In this document: positions 36,097 to 44,710 of the stretch, piece after piece
Numbering within the stretch: the stretch's first letter is position 1
How the letters are laid out: each line of letters begins with the position of its first letter
From: VAZQ01 sp963758945
GTDB lineage: Bacteria > Pseudomonadota > Alphaproteobacteria > Rhizobiales > Xanthobacteraceae
DNA length: 64,000 bases
NCBI GenBank assembly: GCA_963758945.1
Contig: CAVWXY010000006.1
Location: 1,116,001-1,180,000, forward strand
Direction: 5' to 3'
Translations under genes and position numbers: made by a program
Notes under the pieces: generated by a model
The model's input: only the letters and a program-made list of their open reading frames with translations
Databases searched by the model: none
Told to the model about the DNA's origin: nothing

Positions 36097-36872
36097 GGTG
36101 CCGCCCTGCGGATGAACTGGGATATCTCAGTGGCGAATGCCTGCGGCTGCTCGATGTGCAGCATGTGGGCGCAATTTGGCAGCGTCGACACGGTGGCGCC
36201 GGCAATCAGATCCTTCAGCGCGGACGCGTAGGCCGGCGGGATCACGCGGTCCTCCTGGCCCCAGATGATGTGCGTCGGCACGTCGATCCGGTGCAGCCAG
36301 CGATCGAGCTTCGGATTGCAGAGCCGCGGCGACCAGGAATATCGTGCCGCGGCCGCCCGGTTGCGCTCGTAGATGTCCTCCCTATCCGGGCTGGCGCGCC
36401 AAGACGCAATCCATTCCGCGGCGCCCGTGTCGGTGAATAGGAGCTTCAGCAGCTCATTCTCGGAGCAGACGAACATGTCGGCGCGCGGAATGCCTTTCAC
36501 GCGAAGGCCGGCGCTGTTCACCAACACAAGCGACTTGATCCGCTCGGTCGTCCGGATCGCGATTTCGAGAGCGAGCCAGCCGCCGATGCAGTGGCCGACG
36601 AGGTGCACCTGATCCAACTCGAGGGCATCGAGCAGGTCGAGATAGAACAGCGCCAAGTCGCCGATGTCGTCGACGACGTCGGCGAGGTCCGACTTGCCGA
36701 ATCCCGGATGATCCGGTGCTATGACGTCGAAATTCGCCGCGAGCAATTCGATCCCGGGCTCGTGTCCATTAAGCCCCTGTGCGCCATGCAGGAACATCAG
36801 GGGCTCGCCGTGACCGCCGCGGCGCAGATGAAGCTTGCAGCCGCGAACGTCGACCTCGATGTGCTGCAACAC
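36093..36872 (-). CDS. Alpha/beta hydrolase with cysteine nucleophile
   Basis: Alpha/beta-hydrolase fold protein of 259 residues, close to the meta-cleavage-product and lactone hydrolase group. The oxyanion block FLHGAQGLNG is near residue 28 and FGKSDLAD near 59. The nucleophile elbow reads GHCIGG: Cys95 takes the place of the usual serine, as in dienelactone hydrolase. The acid Asp208 (GQEDRVIPP) and His236 (NCAHMLHIEQP) are present, so a C-D-H triad is complete. It is the first gene of the unit with LLM and SDR and faces the MarR gene 125 bp away. Cysteine in this place usually means thioester, lactone or dienelactone hydrolysis; that is inference. Confidence 0.88.
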   Translation of the reverse strand: MLQHIEVDVRGCKLHLRRGGHGEPLMFLHGAQGLNGHEPGIELLAANFDVIAPDHPGFGKSDLADVVDDIGDLALFYLDLLDALELDQVHLVGHCIGGWLALEIAIRTTERIKSLVLVNSAGLRVKGIPRADMFVCSENELLKLLFTDTGAAEWIASWRASPDREDIYERNRAAAARYSWSPRLCNPKLDRWLHRIDVPTHIIWGQEDRVIPPAYASALKDLIAGATVSTLPNCAHMLHIEQPQAFATEISQFIRRAAP

Positions 36873-36953
36873 CTTCCTCCCTCGAGGTTCGGCCGCCGCG
36901 ATCGCTGCGGCGCTTCGGGCCGCGTAATCGTTAGGTTCCTATCATTTTCCCAG

Positions 36954-36962
36954 ATTGTCAAT
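36954..36962. promoter_or_regulatory. Candidate operator/-35 between hydrolase and marR genes
   Basis: ATTGTCAAT is a perfect 9-base palindrome in the 125-bp divergent gap, 35 bp before the marR ATG. On the reverse strand it contains TTGACA, a consensus -35 box for the hydrolase operon, with a poor -10 downstream. A MarR site overlapping a -35 would repress in the usual manner. Confidence 0.3.
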
Positions 36963-36997
36963 GACGCGGGATCACGGCATGATGCGACTATCAAGCG

Positions 36998-37558
36998 ATG
37001 CCATGGGGCTATCGATTGGCAAAACGGCGCGCAAACGGCGCGGGCGCGAAACCGGCCGCAGGGGGGTACGATCACCTGCGCCTGGAAGACACCGTGGGCT
37101 TCCTGCTGTCCGATACTGTGCGGACGATGACGCGCGCGTTTGCGGCGCGCATCGCGATCCACGGCGTCGGCATGGGAATCTTCCAGTTCCTCCGTATCCT
37201 GTGGGAGGACGACGGCTTGACGCAAGCCGAACTCGCCGAGCGAACGCGCATGCGCGGTCCGTCCGCAGCGGGCGCGCTTCACGAGCTGGAACGGCGCGGT
37301 TTCGTTCGCCGGACGCCGGATCCTCATGATCGCCGCAAAATTCGCGTCGTGCTCACGCGCAGGGGTCGGCAGCTCTACGACCTGGTCATGCCCGACATCG
37401 ACCTGACCAACCGCGTCATGCTGGATGGCATCAGCGCCGCCGAGCAGCGTTCGCTCAAGCTCATGCTACATCGCATGCGGCGCAATCTTGCTACCACTGG
37501 CGCCAAGCCCGCCACTGCCGCGAAACGGCGCGCAATAGCGCAGCCGTCACGGCTCTAG
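36998..37558 (+). CDS. MarR family transcriptional regulator
   Basis: Winged-helix regulator of 186 residues. The helix-turn-helix and wing are seen at DGLTQAELAERTRMRGPSAAGALHELERRGFVRRTPDPHDRRKIRVVLTRRG; the DPHDRR(K) basic wing tip is diagnostic of MarR. Amino-terminal residues 1-30 are variable and the ATG 36998 has no strong ribosome site, so the true start may be the internal GTG of DTVGFLL. As a divergent neighbour of the hydrolase-LLM-SDR unit it is the best candidate to control it, responding to a small aromatic or acyl ligand as is typical of the family. Its end overlaps the convergent enoyl-CoA hydratase by 4 bp. Confidence 0.88.
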   Translation: MPWGYRLAKRRANGAGAKPAAGGYDHLRLEDTVGFLLSDTVRTMTRAFAARIAIHGVGMGIFQFLRILWEDDGLTQAELAERTRMRGPSAAGALHELERRGFVRRTPDPHDRRKIRVVLTRRGRQLYDLVMPDIDLTNRVMLDGISAAEQRSLKLMLHRMRRNLATTGAKPATAAKRRAIAQPSRL

Positions 37559-38376
37559 CTCTCCGCCTTTTGGGGGCCGCCGAGACCGGGCCGGTATTTG
37601 CCCTGCAGGAAGTCGCCGATGCCTTCACTGCGCCATGAATCCTTCTGCCGCAGCGTGAGCTGATCGGATTTTGCCGCCGCGTAGTTGATCGCGGCATCCG
37701 CAGTCATCTCCAGCGAGAAGCGATAGCCGTCCTTGCATGCGGTGAGCGCGTCCGGATCCTTCTGGGCGATTTCGTGGGCCAGCGCCATCACTTCCCTCTT
37801 GAGATCGATTAGCGGATAAGCCGCATTGACGAAGCCAATCTCAGCGGCACGGTCGCCTTTGAAGGTCCGTCCGGTCATGGCGTAGAACAGGGCGTCGCGC
37901 GGACGCAGGATGTTAGCGAGCGACTTGCTGACACTGCCGCCCGGGTAATGCTTGAAGTTGATCTCCGAGAGACCGAATGTCGCTTCCTTCGCGGCAAATG
38001 CCAGGTCGCAGCCCTCGACGATCGAGAACGCGCCGCCGAAGCAATAGCCGTTAACCATTGCGATCGTAGGTTTCGGATATTGACGCAATGTGCGGTAGCG
38101 CCATTCAGTGGCCAAGCGGAAGATGCGGTCGAATTCGGGTGGGTTGTCCTTCAGCTCCATGAAAAACTGCTTGAGATCCATGCCGGCGCAGAACGACTCG
38201 CCGGCCCCGGTGATCACCAGGACGCGCGAGGTTGTCTCGTAGCGCAACTTCTCCAGGGCGTCGACCATTTCGAGGTGCAGCGTCGGGCTCATGGCGTTGC
38301 GTTTGGCAGGCCTGTTGAGCGTAACCGTCGCGACCGCGTTTTCGATCTCGACGAGAATCGTCTTGAATTCGGACAT
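37555..38376 (-). CDS. Crotonase-family enzyme, p-hydroxycinnamoyl-CoA hydratase/lyase-like
   Basis: Crotonase of 273 residues whose closest family appears to be hydroxycinnamoyl-CoA hydratase-lyase (HCHL/Ech), which turns feruloyl-CoA into vanillin plus acetyl-CoA. Matching features are CAGMDLKQFF (oxyanion hole), GYCFGGAFSIV with Ser118, and FGLSEINF with Glu138, in the same 20-residue spacing as Ser123/Glu143 of Pseudomonas HCHL. The C-terminal AAKSDQ lacks the tyrosine that in HCHL contacts the 4-hydroxyl group (by my alignment, Ala234). The substrate may therefore be another acyl-CoA. ATG 38376 has a GGGG-type site. No feruloyl-CoA synthetase is adjacent, and it is convergent with the MarR gene. 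Confidence 0.8.
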   Translation of the reverse strand: MSEFKTILVEIENAVATVTLNRPAKRNAMSPTLHLEMVDALEKLRYETTSRVLVITGAGESFCAGMDLKQFFMELKDNPPEFDRIFRLATEWRYRTLRQYPKPTIAMVNGYCFGGAFSIVEGCDLAFAAKEATFGLSEINFKHYPGGSVSKSLANILRPRDALFYAMTGRTFKGDRAAEIGFVNAAYPLIDLKREVMALAHEIAQKDPDALTACKDGYRFSLEMTADAAINYAAAKSDQLTLRQKDSWRSEGIGDFLQGKYRPGLGGPQKAES

Positions 38377-38678
38377 GGCGACCCCGGACAATGTGAGCTC
38401 GCAGCGATCGTTGCATACGACCGGCAACCCAGCAATGCGCGCTGGGGCGGCGCGATGGTGAGCGATCTCTTTCCAGCACCACAACCATGCCGAGCAGGTT
38501 GTGCCCGCCGTACCCCTCCGAGCACGTCGAGATGCCGCAGCCCGAGTTTCTTCGCCTTGTCTCGAGCTGCGCGGCACCTCCGGCCGCATGATTGCAGAGC
38601 ATCGATATGGGCTAGAGCGCGGCTTCAGTTGCGCATCATGGATGAAGCCTTTAGCCTCTTGTCAAAAGGGAGGATCCA
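38377..38678. other. Divergent intergenic region, possible coding remnant
   Basis: 302 bp between the HCHL-like gene and the first Liv binding-protein gene, which start away from each other; promoters for both should be here. On the reverse strand part of it reads without stops upstream of the HCHL ATG (to 38589), but the translation has no family I recognise. No repeat or RNA gene was seen. A strong GGGAGGA ribosome site at 38668-38674 belongs to the gene on the right. Confidence 0.4.
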
Positions 38679-39846
38679 ATGCGTCAACTCAATATCGTAG
38701 CGGCAACGATCGGGCTAGCTGCCTTTGGCTCTCTGACGACGCCCGCATGCAGCCAAGATCCGATCAAGATCGGCGTGATGTTTCCGTTGACCGGTCCGCT
38801 CCTTGCACAAGGAGCCCCCGAGCGCGACGCCATCAAGCAAGCCTTCGCGGAAGAGAACAATACGATCGCGGGGCGTAAGGTCGAGCTGCTTGTCGAGGAT
38901 AGCGCTGCGCGGCCGGACACCGGACTGACCAAGACCAAGGCGCTGGTGGAGCGCGACAAGGTCAACTTGCTGCTGTCCGAGCTGGTGAGCTCGGTTGGCG
39001 CCGCCATGGCGCCCTACGTCAACGAACAGAAAATCCCGTGGGTCAGCACGGTCGCGCTCGCCAGCCTCACGCGCGCGCTGAAGAGTCCATATATCTTCCG
39101 CTTCGTTCCGTCGTCATATCAATTCGCAACGGTCGCGGCCGAGAGCGCAAAGAAAATGGGCTGGAAGAAGGCCTACTTCATCGGTTGGAACGCGCCGCCG
39201 AGTCGCGAAGTCCTACGAAGCGGTGAAGAAGGTGTTCGGCCAGGACAACGTGCTCGAACCGATGTTCCCCAACGTCGGGACATCCGACTACGCACCTTAT
39301 CTCACCAAGATGGGTGCCAAGGCGGACGGCATATTCGCTGCCATGTGGGGGGCCAACTCGTCGCGCCTCACCCAGCAATACGCGGAATACGGTCTGAACA
39401 AGAAAATGCCGCTGTTCGGCATCGCCTCGTTTACCAGCGAGGAAGTGCTGGGGAACATGCCCCCCGACGCCGTCGGGGTCATGAGCGCCTACACCTATTG
39501 CGGTACGCTCGACACGCCCGAGAACAAGACGTTCGTGGACAGCTACAAGGCCCGCTACAACGCGCTGCCCGGTTCGTATCAGTATATGGGGTACGTGGCC
39601 GCCAAGATGGTGATCCAGGCACTGAAGGACATCAAAGGACAGGTGGAGGACAGAGACGCTTTTATCGCCGCGCTGAGCAAGGTCCGGGTCAAGGGTCCAA
39701 TGGGCATGGCGAGTTTCGACGAGCACCACGGCATGGTGGCCGACTTTTACGTACTGACGGTCGAAAGAGGCAAAGACGGAAAGTTGCAGAACCATTGCGG
39801 TGAGCGCATCGCGCAAGTGAAGGACCCTTACGCCAGTTTTCCCTGA
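38679..39846 (+). pseudogene. Branched-chain/aromatic-type ABC substrate-binding protein (LivK-like), frameshifted
   Basis: Periplasmic type I binding protein for the transport operon that follows. The first frame holds a signal peptide and QDPIKIGVMFPLTGPL ... SVGAAMAPYVNEQKIPWVS ... KKAYFIGW up to about residue 170. Around 39190-39222 the frame changes by one base: the continuation KSYEAVKKVFGQDN is one frame over and runs cleanly to a stop at 39846 (YMGYVAAKMVIQAL, GERIAQVKDPYASFP). Rejoined it would have about 388 residues, normal for the family. One extra base would explain it. As sequenced the protein would be cut in its first lobe. It is otherwise well conserved, so an assembly error is plausible. 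Confidence 0.87.
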
Positions 39847-39867
39847 GAGGCGTCGCGTCACGAAGAA

Positions 39868-39884
39868 GGCGCATCGGCTGCGCC
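39868..39884 (+). other. Hairpin between binding-protein and permease genes
   Basis: GGCGCA and TGCGCC form a perfect 6-bp stem around TCGGC, 21 bp after the binding-protein stop and 85 bp before livH. There is no T-run, so it is more likely an mRNA-stability or attenuation hairpin than a terminator; such elements let the binding protein be made in excess of the membrane parts. Confidence 0.35.
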
Positions 39885-39969
39885 ATCTTGTCAGTGGAAA
39901 TGGCGCGCATATGGCTGTAATCGCAATGCGCAAGCGTACCACTGAGTCGGCTACGCGGGCCTCGTCACG

Positions 39970-40824
39970 ATGACATTCTGGGTCGTCCAAGCGCTGAACG
40001 GCATCTCTTTTGGGATGCTGCTCTTCCTGTTGGCGGCTGGACTTTCCCTCATCTACGGACTGATGAAGGTTCTGAACCTGACGCACGGGTCGTTCTACCT
40101 GCTCGGCGGCTATATCGGCTTGGCTGTGGTCCACGGCACCGGCAGCTTCATCCTGGCGGCGCTGGCCGGAAGTCTCGCGATTGCCATGGTCGGCGTCGTC
40201 ATGGAGCGCTTTTTCCTGCGGCGCTTCCATCTTCAAGAACTGCCTCAGGCGCTGGTGACTTTCGGCTTCCTCTTCATATTCTCCGATCTGGCGACAGTGA
40301 TCTGGGGCGGCAACCCGGAAACGATACCGAAGCCCGCGATGTTTCAGTCCTCAGTGCAACTTGGCGGGTTCTATTATCCTTCCTATCGATTGTTCATTAT
40401 CGGCTTTGGGTTGGTTGTTGCGGCGTTGCTCTGGTGGCTCCAGGACGGCACGCGCATCGGCGAAATGGTGCGCGCCAGCGTCGACGACGAGGAGGTCGCT
40501 CGCGCCCTCGGCATCAACGTGTCGCTCCTCTTCACTCTGGTGTTCGCGCTGGGAGCTTTTCTTGCTGCTCTAGGGGGTGTCATGGGCGGACCCATTGTCG
40601 GCGTGTACCCGGGCGCCGATTTCGAGGTCCTGCTGCTCGGATTCGTCGTCGTCATCATTGGCGGCTTGGGAAGCCTGAAAGGCGCTCTGGTCGGCGGCCT
40701 CGTCGTCGGCCTGCTCGACAATTTCGGCAAAGTGTTCTTTCCCGAGCTGGCTCTGTTCACCATCTTCGCGCCGATGGCGCTGATTCTCGCTGCGCGGCCG
40801 GCCGGCCTGTTCGGGCGCGAATGA
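39970..40824 (+). CDS. livH: Branched-chain amino acid-type ABC permease, LivH family
   Basis: Integral membrane permease of 284 residues, about eight hydrophobic helices. Family motifs are LSLIYGLMKVLNLTHGSFYLLGGYIG near the start and the cytoplasmic loop VRASVDDEEVARALGINVS that couples to the ATPase, then FLAALGGVMGGPIVGVYPG and GGLGSLKGALVGGLVVGLLDN. First membrane gene of a four-gene set (livH-livM-livG-livF) with short overlaps. In alphaproteobacteria such sets frequently carry aromatic acids rather than leucine; the substrate is open. Confidence 0.93.
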   Translation: MTFWVVQALNGISFGMLLFLLAAGLSLIYGLMKVLNLTHGSFYLLGGYIGLAVVHGTGSFILAALAGSLAIAMVGVVMERFFLRRFHLQELPQALVTFGFLFIFSDLATVIWGGNPETIPKPAMFQSSVQLGGFYYPSYRLFIIGFGLVVAALLWWLQDGTRIGEMVRASVDDEEVARALGINVSLLFTLVFALGAFLAALGGVMGGPIVGVYPGADFEVLLLGFVVVIIGGLGSLKGALVGGLVVGLLDNFGKVFFPELALFTIFAPMALILAARPAGLFGRE

Positions 40825-41789
40825 CTACGCAGCCTGTGAAGCGCATGACCATCTGGTGCGGGGTTGCAATCCTCCTTGTCGGCGCCCCGACGCTGCTGGC
40901 GCTGCCCTACGTTCTTTCCACCTACTATGTAGGGCTCGTCATCCAGATGATGATCTTTGCCCTGTTCGCGATGAGCCTCGATTTGCTCATCGGCTACACC
41001 GGTATGGCCTCGCTGGGACACGCGGCCTACTTCGGCGTTGCGGCATACACCACCGGCCTCGTCGCATTGCGACTGAACTGGAACCTCTGGTTTGCTCTGC
41101 CAGCCGGACTGTTGCTGGCTGCGCTTACTGCGACGCTGTTCGGTCTCTTGGCGCTGCGCACGCGGGGCAGTTACTTCCTGATGATCACACTGGCGCTGTC
41201 GCAGGTGGTATGGGGAATTGCCTTCGGCTGGCGAACGCTGACCGGCGGTGACGACGGCCTTCCGAATGTGCCGCGACCGGACTTAGACTTGCCCTGGTCG
41301 CTGGCCGACAGCACGCCATTCTATTATTTCGTTCTCGTCTTTGCCGCCGTCGGCACGCTCTTGCTCATACGCATTGTTGCTTCGCCGTTCGGCCATGCGC
41401 TGCGCGGCATCCGTGAAAGCGAGACTCGCATGCTGGCACTCGGTTACAACGTTTGGCGCTACAAGCTTGTTGCCTTCGTGCTCGCAGCGACGTTTGCCGG
41501 ACTCGCAGGATGCCTCTACGTCTACTACAACCGCTTCGTCAGTCCCGACTACCTGCATGTGGCGCGCTCGGCCGAAGTTTTGCTGATGGTCATACTGGGC
41601 GGTGCCGGTACCTTGATCGGACCGGCAATCGGCGCTGCCTTGATCGTGCTGCTGCAGAACATCATCAGCGGATATACCGAACGCTGGCTGATCGTACTCG
41701 GCCTGGTCTACGTTTTGGTTGCACTGCTGGCCCCGAAGGGTCTCGTCGGCTTCGTTCGGGACTTGCGCGCAAAAAAGGCCGGGCCATGA
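40821..41789 (+). CDS. livM: Branched-chain amino acid-type ABC permease, LivM family
   Basis: Second permease of the set, 322 residues and about ten membrane segments. Typical features are DLLIGYTGMASLGHAAYFGVAAYTTGL, the RTRGSYFLMITLALSQVVWGI segment and the coupling loop GHALRGIRESETRMLALGYNVWRYKL, then GGAGTLIGPAIGAALIVLLQN. The ATG at 40821 overlaps the livH stop (ATGA), signalling translational coupling; the longer open frame from 40434 is antisense-free but lies inside livH. Its end overlaps the livG start in the same ATGA way. Confidence 0.93.
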   Translation: MTTQPVKRMTIWCGVAILLVGAPTLLALPYVLSTYYVGLVIQMMIFALFAMSLDLLIGYTGMASLGHAAYFGVAAYTTGLVALRLNWNLWFALPAGLLLAALTATLFGLLALRTRGSYFLMITLALSQVVWGIAFGWRTLTGGDDGLPNVPRPDLDLPWSLADSTPFYYFVLVFAAVGTLLLIRIVASPFGHALRGIRESETRMLALGYNVWRYKLVAFVLAATFAGLAGCLYVYYNRFVSPDYLHVARSAEVLLMVILGGAGTLIGPAIGAALIVLLQNIISGYTERWLIVLGLVYVLVALLAPKGLVGFVRDLRAKKAGP

Positions 41790-42526
41790 GCGCGCTCATG
41801 GTCAGCGAAGTCTCTCGTAACTTCGGCGGGGTGCAGGCGCTGTCCAATGTTTCATTTACCGTCGAGCCTGGGGAACGCCGTCTGATCATCGGCCCCAACG
41901 GTGCCGGCAAGACCACGCTGTTCAACATGCTCTCCGGCGCGTTTGCGGTTTCCGGCGGCAGGGTCACACTGTTTGGCCGCGACATTACCGATCTTCCGGC
42001 CTATGAGCGGGCCCGCATGGGTCTCGCGCGCACCTTCCAGATCACCAATCTCTTCCCGCGCCTCACGGTCCTGGAAAACGTGCTTCTGGCGTTGCAGGCA
42101 GCGCATAAGAGCGCGTTTTCTCTGCACCGTCGCATGCGGGCCAACCGCGAACTGTTTCACACTGCCGACGCGCTGTTGGAACAATGGGGTCTGACCGCGA
42201 TCGCGGGACGGGCCGCAAAGGAAATTTCCTATGGCGAGCAACGCCAGGTTGATCTGATCCTCGCCATGGCAGTGCAGCCTAAGGTCTTGCTGCTGGATGA
42301 ACCGACCGCCGGCCTATCTGCCGCAGAGGTCCATCGGGTCGTTGGCATGATCCGCAGCCTGCCAAGAGACATCACGATCCTGATGATAGAACATGACATG
42401 GACGTGGCTTTCGAATTGGCCGACCGCATCACCGTCTTGCATCAAGGGCGTTTGATCGCCGAGGGCGACGCCGAAGCGATCCGGAGCAATCCGCAGGTCA
42501 CGGAAATCTATCTGGGCGCCGATTAG
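41786..42526 (+). CDS. livG: ABC transporter ATP-binding protein, LivG family
   Basis: ATPase of 246 residues with Walker A GPNGAGKTT at residue 35, the LivG-type Q-loop RTFQITNLFPRLTV, signature SYGEQRQVDL, Walker B LLLDEPTAGLSAAE and switch histidine in IEHDMDVAFELADR. All catalytic residues are intact. ATG 41786 overlaps the livM stop. The signature has SYGEQ rather than LSGGQ, as is usual for LivG proteins. It should pair with LivF to energise LivHM. Confidence 0.94.
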   Translation: MSALMVSEVSRNFGGVQALSNVSFTVEPGERRLIIGPNGAGKTTLFNMLSGAFAVSGGRVTLFGRDITDLPAYERARMGLARTFQITNLFPRLTVLENVLLALQAAHKSAFSLHRRMRANRELFHTADALLEQWGLTAIAGRAAKEISYGEQRQVDLILAMAVQPKVLLLDEPTAGLSAAEVHRVVGMIRSLPRDITILMIEHDMDVAFELADRITVLHQGRLIAEGDAEAIRSNPQVTEIYLGAD

Positions 42527-42540
42527 CAGAAGTTTGCAAC

Positions 42541-43230
42541 ATGCTGAGCGTTCAAGACGTCCACACTTACTACCAGGATAGCTACATCCTGCAAGGCGTG
42601 ACGCTCGACCTGAATGCCGGGCAGGTGGTCGCCCTGTTGGGTCGCAACGGCGTGGGCAAGACCACCTTGGCGCGATCCATCCTCGGCCTCACGCCGGCCA
42701 AGCGTGGCACGATCCTGTTCAAAGATATCGACATCACTCACTTGCCGGCGCACCGCATTGCCCGCATGGGTATCGGCATCGTGCCCCAGGGACGGCATGT
42801 CTTCCGCTCCCTCAACGTGAAGGAACATTTGCACGTGACTGCACGCGGGCAAGGACGTTGGAACTTTGACACGGTCGTCGAACTTTTTCCCAATCTCAGA
42901 GCCCGGATGCGCAGCCTGGCCAGCAAGCTCAGCGGCGGTGAACAGCAGATGTTGGCGGCGGGACGCGCCTTGGTCGCCAATCCGTCGCTGCTGCTCATGG
43001 ACGAACCGACCGAAGGGCTAGCGCCAATGATGGTGCGTGAACTCGAACTCGTCATCGAGTCCCTGAAGCGCGCGGGCACGTCCATCCTTCTCATCGAGCA
43101 GAAGGTCGCATTCGCATTGCGGTACGCCGACGTCGTATTTATCATGAGCAAGGGGCGCATCGTGCATCGATGCAGTCCAGCTGAACTTGCGGCAGATGCG
43201 GAGACGAAGGCACGATATCTTGGAGTTTAG
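42541..43230 (+). CDS. livF: ABC transporter ATP-binding protein, LivF family
   Basis: ATPase of 229 residues with Walker A GRNGVGKTT, signature LSGGEQQML, Walker B LLMDEPTEGLAPMMVRELE and switch histidine position occupied by Gln (LIEQKVAFAL), the normal LivF form. It begins VQDVHTYYQDSYILQGVTLDL, the LivF start. Separated by 14 bp from livG. Closes the first transport set; the next gene, an SDR, begins 126 bp later on the same strand and may be part of the same unit. Confidence 0.94.
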   Translation: MLSVQDVHTYYQDSYILQGVTLDLNAGQVVALLGRNGVGKTTLARSILGLTPAKRGTILFKDIDITHLPAHRIARMGIGIVPQGRHVFRSLNVKEHLHVTARGQGRWNFDTVVELFPNLRARMRSLASKLSGGEQQMLAAGRALVANPSLLLMDEPTEGLAPMMVRELELVIESLKRAGTSILLIEQKVAFALRYADVVFIMSKGRIVHRCSPAELAADAETKARYLGV

Positions 43231-43356
43231 ATTTCGCGACGCTTCTGTAAGCGCAATGCGAGAATCGGCTGTTCTGTTGTCAAAAACATTTCCCGGCGCG
43301 GAGACGTTAGCTGACGGCGGCAGAAAGCCGTCCAGGCCGCAGAAATTGGAGGACAC

Positions 43357-44193
43357 ATGTCACCCGCCGCAGAAGCCCGTGCAAAGCTCGACTTGTCCAA
43401 TATAGCCGTGATCGTGACTGGAGGCGCGCGTGGCATGGGGCGGGCGATGACGCTCGGCCTTGCCAAGGCCGGCGTCCGTGTGGTCGCAGCGGATCTGGCG
43501 TCCAGCAAGCCTGAAATGGCCGAGGTGAGGGACACCGCGCGCCTGCAGGGGGTGCAGGACAAGATCGTCTTTGTCGATTGCGACGTGACGCAATGGCTCG
43601 ACTGCGAGAACGCGGTAAAGGCTGCGCGCGATCGCTTCGGCGCTGTCCACGGTCTCGTCAACAACGCCGGCATCGGGATGCAGGGGTTCGGCCACGTGCA
43701 GGTCGGCCTGCGCAGACAATTCTACGAGCACGATGCTGAGGCATGGCGCCGAGCCATTGATACCAATGTCAATGGCACCTTCATGATGGCCAAAGCGATC
43801 ACGCCGGCGCTGGTCGCGCAGGGCTGGGGCCGCATCGTCAACGTGGTAACCAGCCACTTCACCATGGTGATGAATGGCTTCTCGCCTTACGGCCCGTCCA
43901 AGGCCGCGCTCGAAGCGGCGACCGTGATCTGGTCCAAGGATCTGGCCGACACCGGCGTGACGGTCAACGCGCTGCTCCCCGGTGGGCCGGGCAACACGCG
44001 CATGATCCCGGTCGAGGAAGTGCCGGATCGCTCCAAACTCGTGCAGCCCGAAGTGATGATGGCGCCGATTGTGTGGCTGATGTCCCCCAAGTCTGACGGC
44101 GTCACAGGGCGGCGGTTCATAGCCAAGGAGTGGGACCCGGCGCTCGATGCCAGCGCGGCGGTGGCCAAGGCAGGCGCACCGGCGGGCTGGTAA
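43357..44193 (+). CDS. SDR family oxidoreductase
   Basis: Short-chain dehydrogenase of 278 residues with VTGGARGMGRAMTLGLAKAG near residue 19, NNAGIGMQG, and YGPSK active site after TSHFTMV (the catalytic serine lies in VTSHF). The central insertion VQVGLRRQFYEHDAEAWRR and the last 45 residues, which replace the usual INGG end by RRFIAKEWDP, set it apart from simple ketoreductases. ATG 43357 has a TTGGAGGA site. Position directly after livF suggests it acts on the imported compound or its derivative. Confidence 0.87.
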   Translation: MSPAAEARAKLDLSNIAVIVTGGARGMGRAMTLGLAKAGVRVVAADLASSKPEMAEVRDTARLQGVQDKIVFVDCDVTQWLDCENAVKAARDRFGAVHGLVNNAGIGMQGFGHVQVGLRRQFYEHDAEAWRRAIDTNVNGTFMMAKAITPALVAQGWGRIVNVVTSHFTMVMNGFSPYGPSKAALEAATVIWSKDLADTGVTVNALLPGGPGNTRMIPVEEVPDRSKLVQPEVMMAPIVWLMSPKSDGVTGRRFIAKEWDPALDASAAVAKAGAPAGW

Positions 44194-44346
44194 GGTCGTC
44201 CAGCGCGCTGCTGACCCGGCTCCCGGCAAATTTGCGCGAATATGATTCCGTGCTGAGGGCAGCACAGAGGGTTTGATGCGGGCTCGGACGCGCGGACTGG
44301 TGTTCGGCCCAGAACACTTTGATAGCTGCGGTGCCGCGGGGCCGCC

Positions 44347-44522
44347 ATTTTCCCTGTCACCACGAATTTTGCCCTGTTACGGCTGGAAAATTCCCTGTTC
44401 CGCCGCGTAGGGAATTGAGCTGGAAGCCGTTGAATTCCCTCGCTGACTGGCCGCCCAAATCGCGGTGGGTAGCCGGATTCAGCAAAATTCCCTATTAATT
44501 TTCCTGTTAGCAGGGAATTGAG
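44347..44522. repeat. Array of TTCCCTGTTA / AGGGAATT motifs, direct and inverted
   Basis: A non-coding 517-bp gap (44194-44710) contains eight copies of a 9-12 base motif over 176 bp. Forward-type copies are near 44348, 44367, 44387, 44430, 44485 and 44498 (e.g. AAAATTCCCTGTT); reverse-type copies AGGGAATTGAG are at 44409 and 44512. The last two (44498-44520) form an imperfect hairpin around TTAG. The A+T content is far above the neighbourhood. A closely similar composite is one I recall as a dispersed repeat in Bradyrhizobium-type genomes, but that is memory, not a search. No ORF accompanies it. Confidence 0.6.
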
Positions 44523-44710
44523 TGCGAAACCGGTTCGTGGCCGTCGTGAGGCGCCTCGCCGGCTGCGGGTCATTCGGACGATGCGGCTAAGGTATTGACT
44601 TTCCATATCTGCCATCCCGCTCTGGCGATGATGACGACCGATCCGGCTCGCGAATGTTCGCTCGCCAGGGCCGGCTGCTGCAGCGTCCGTCCGGGACGGG
44701 AGTGTGGCCG

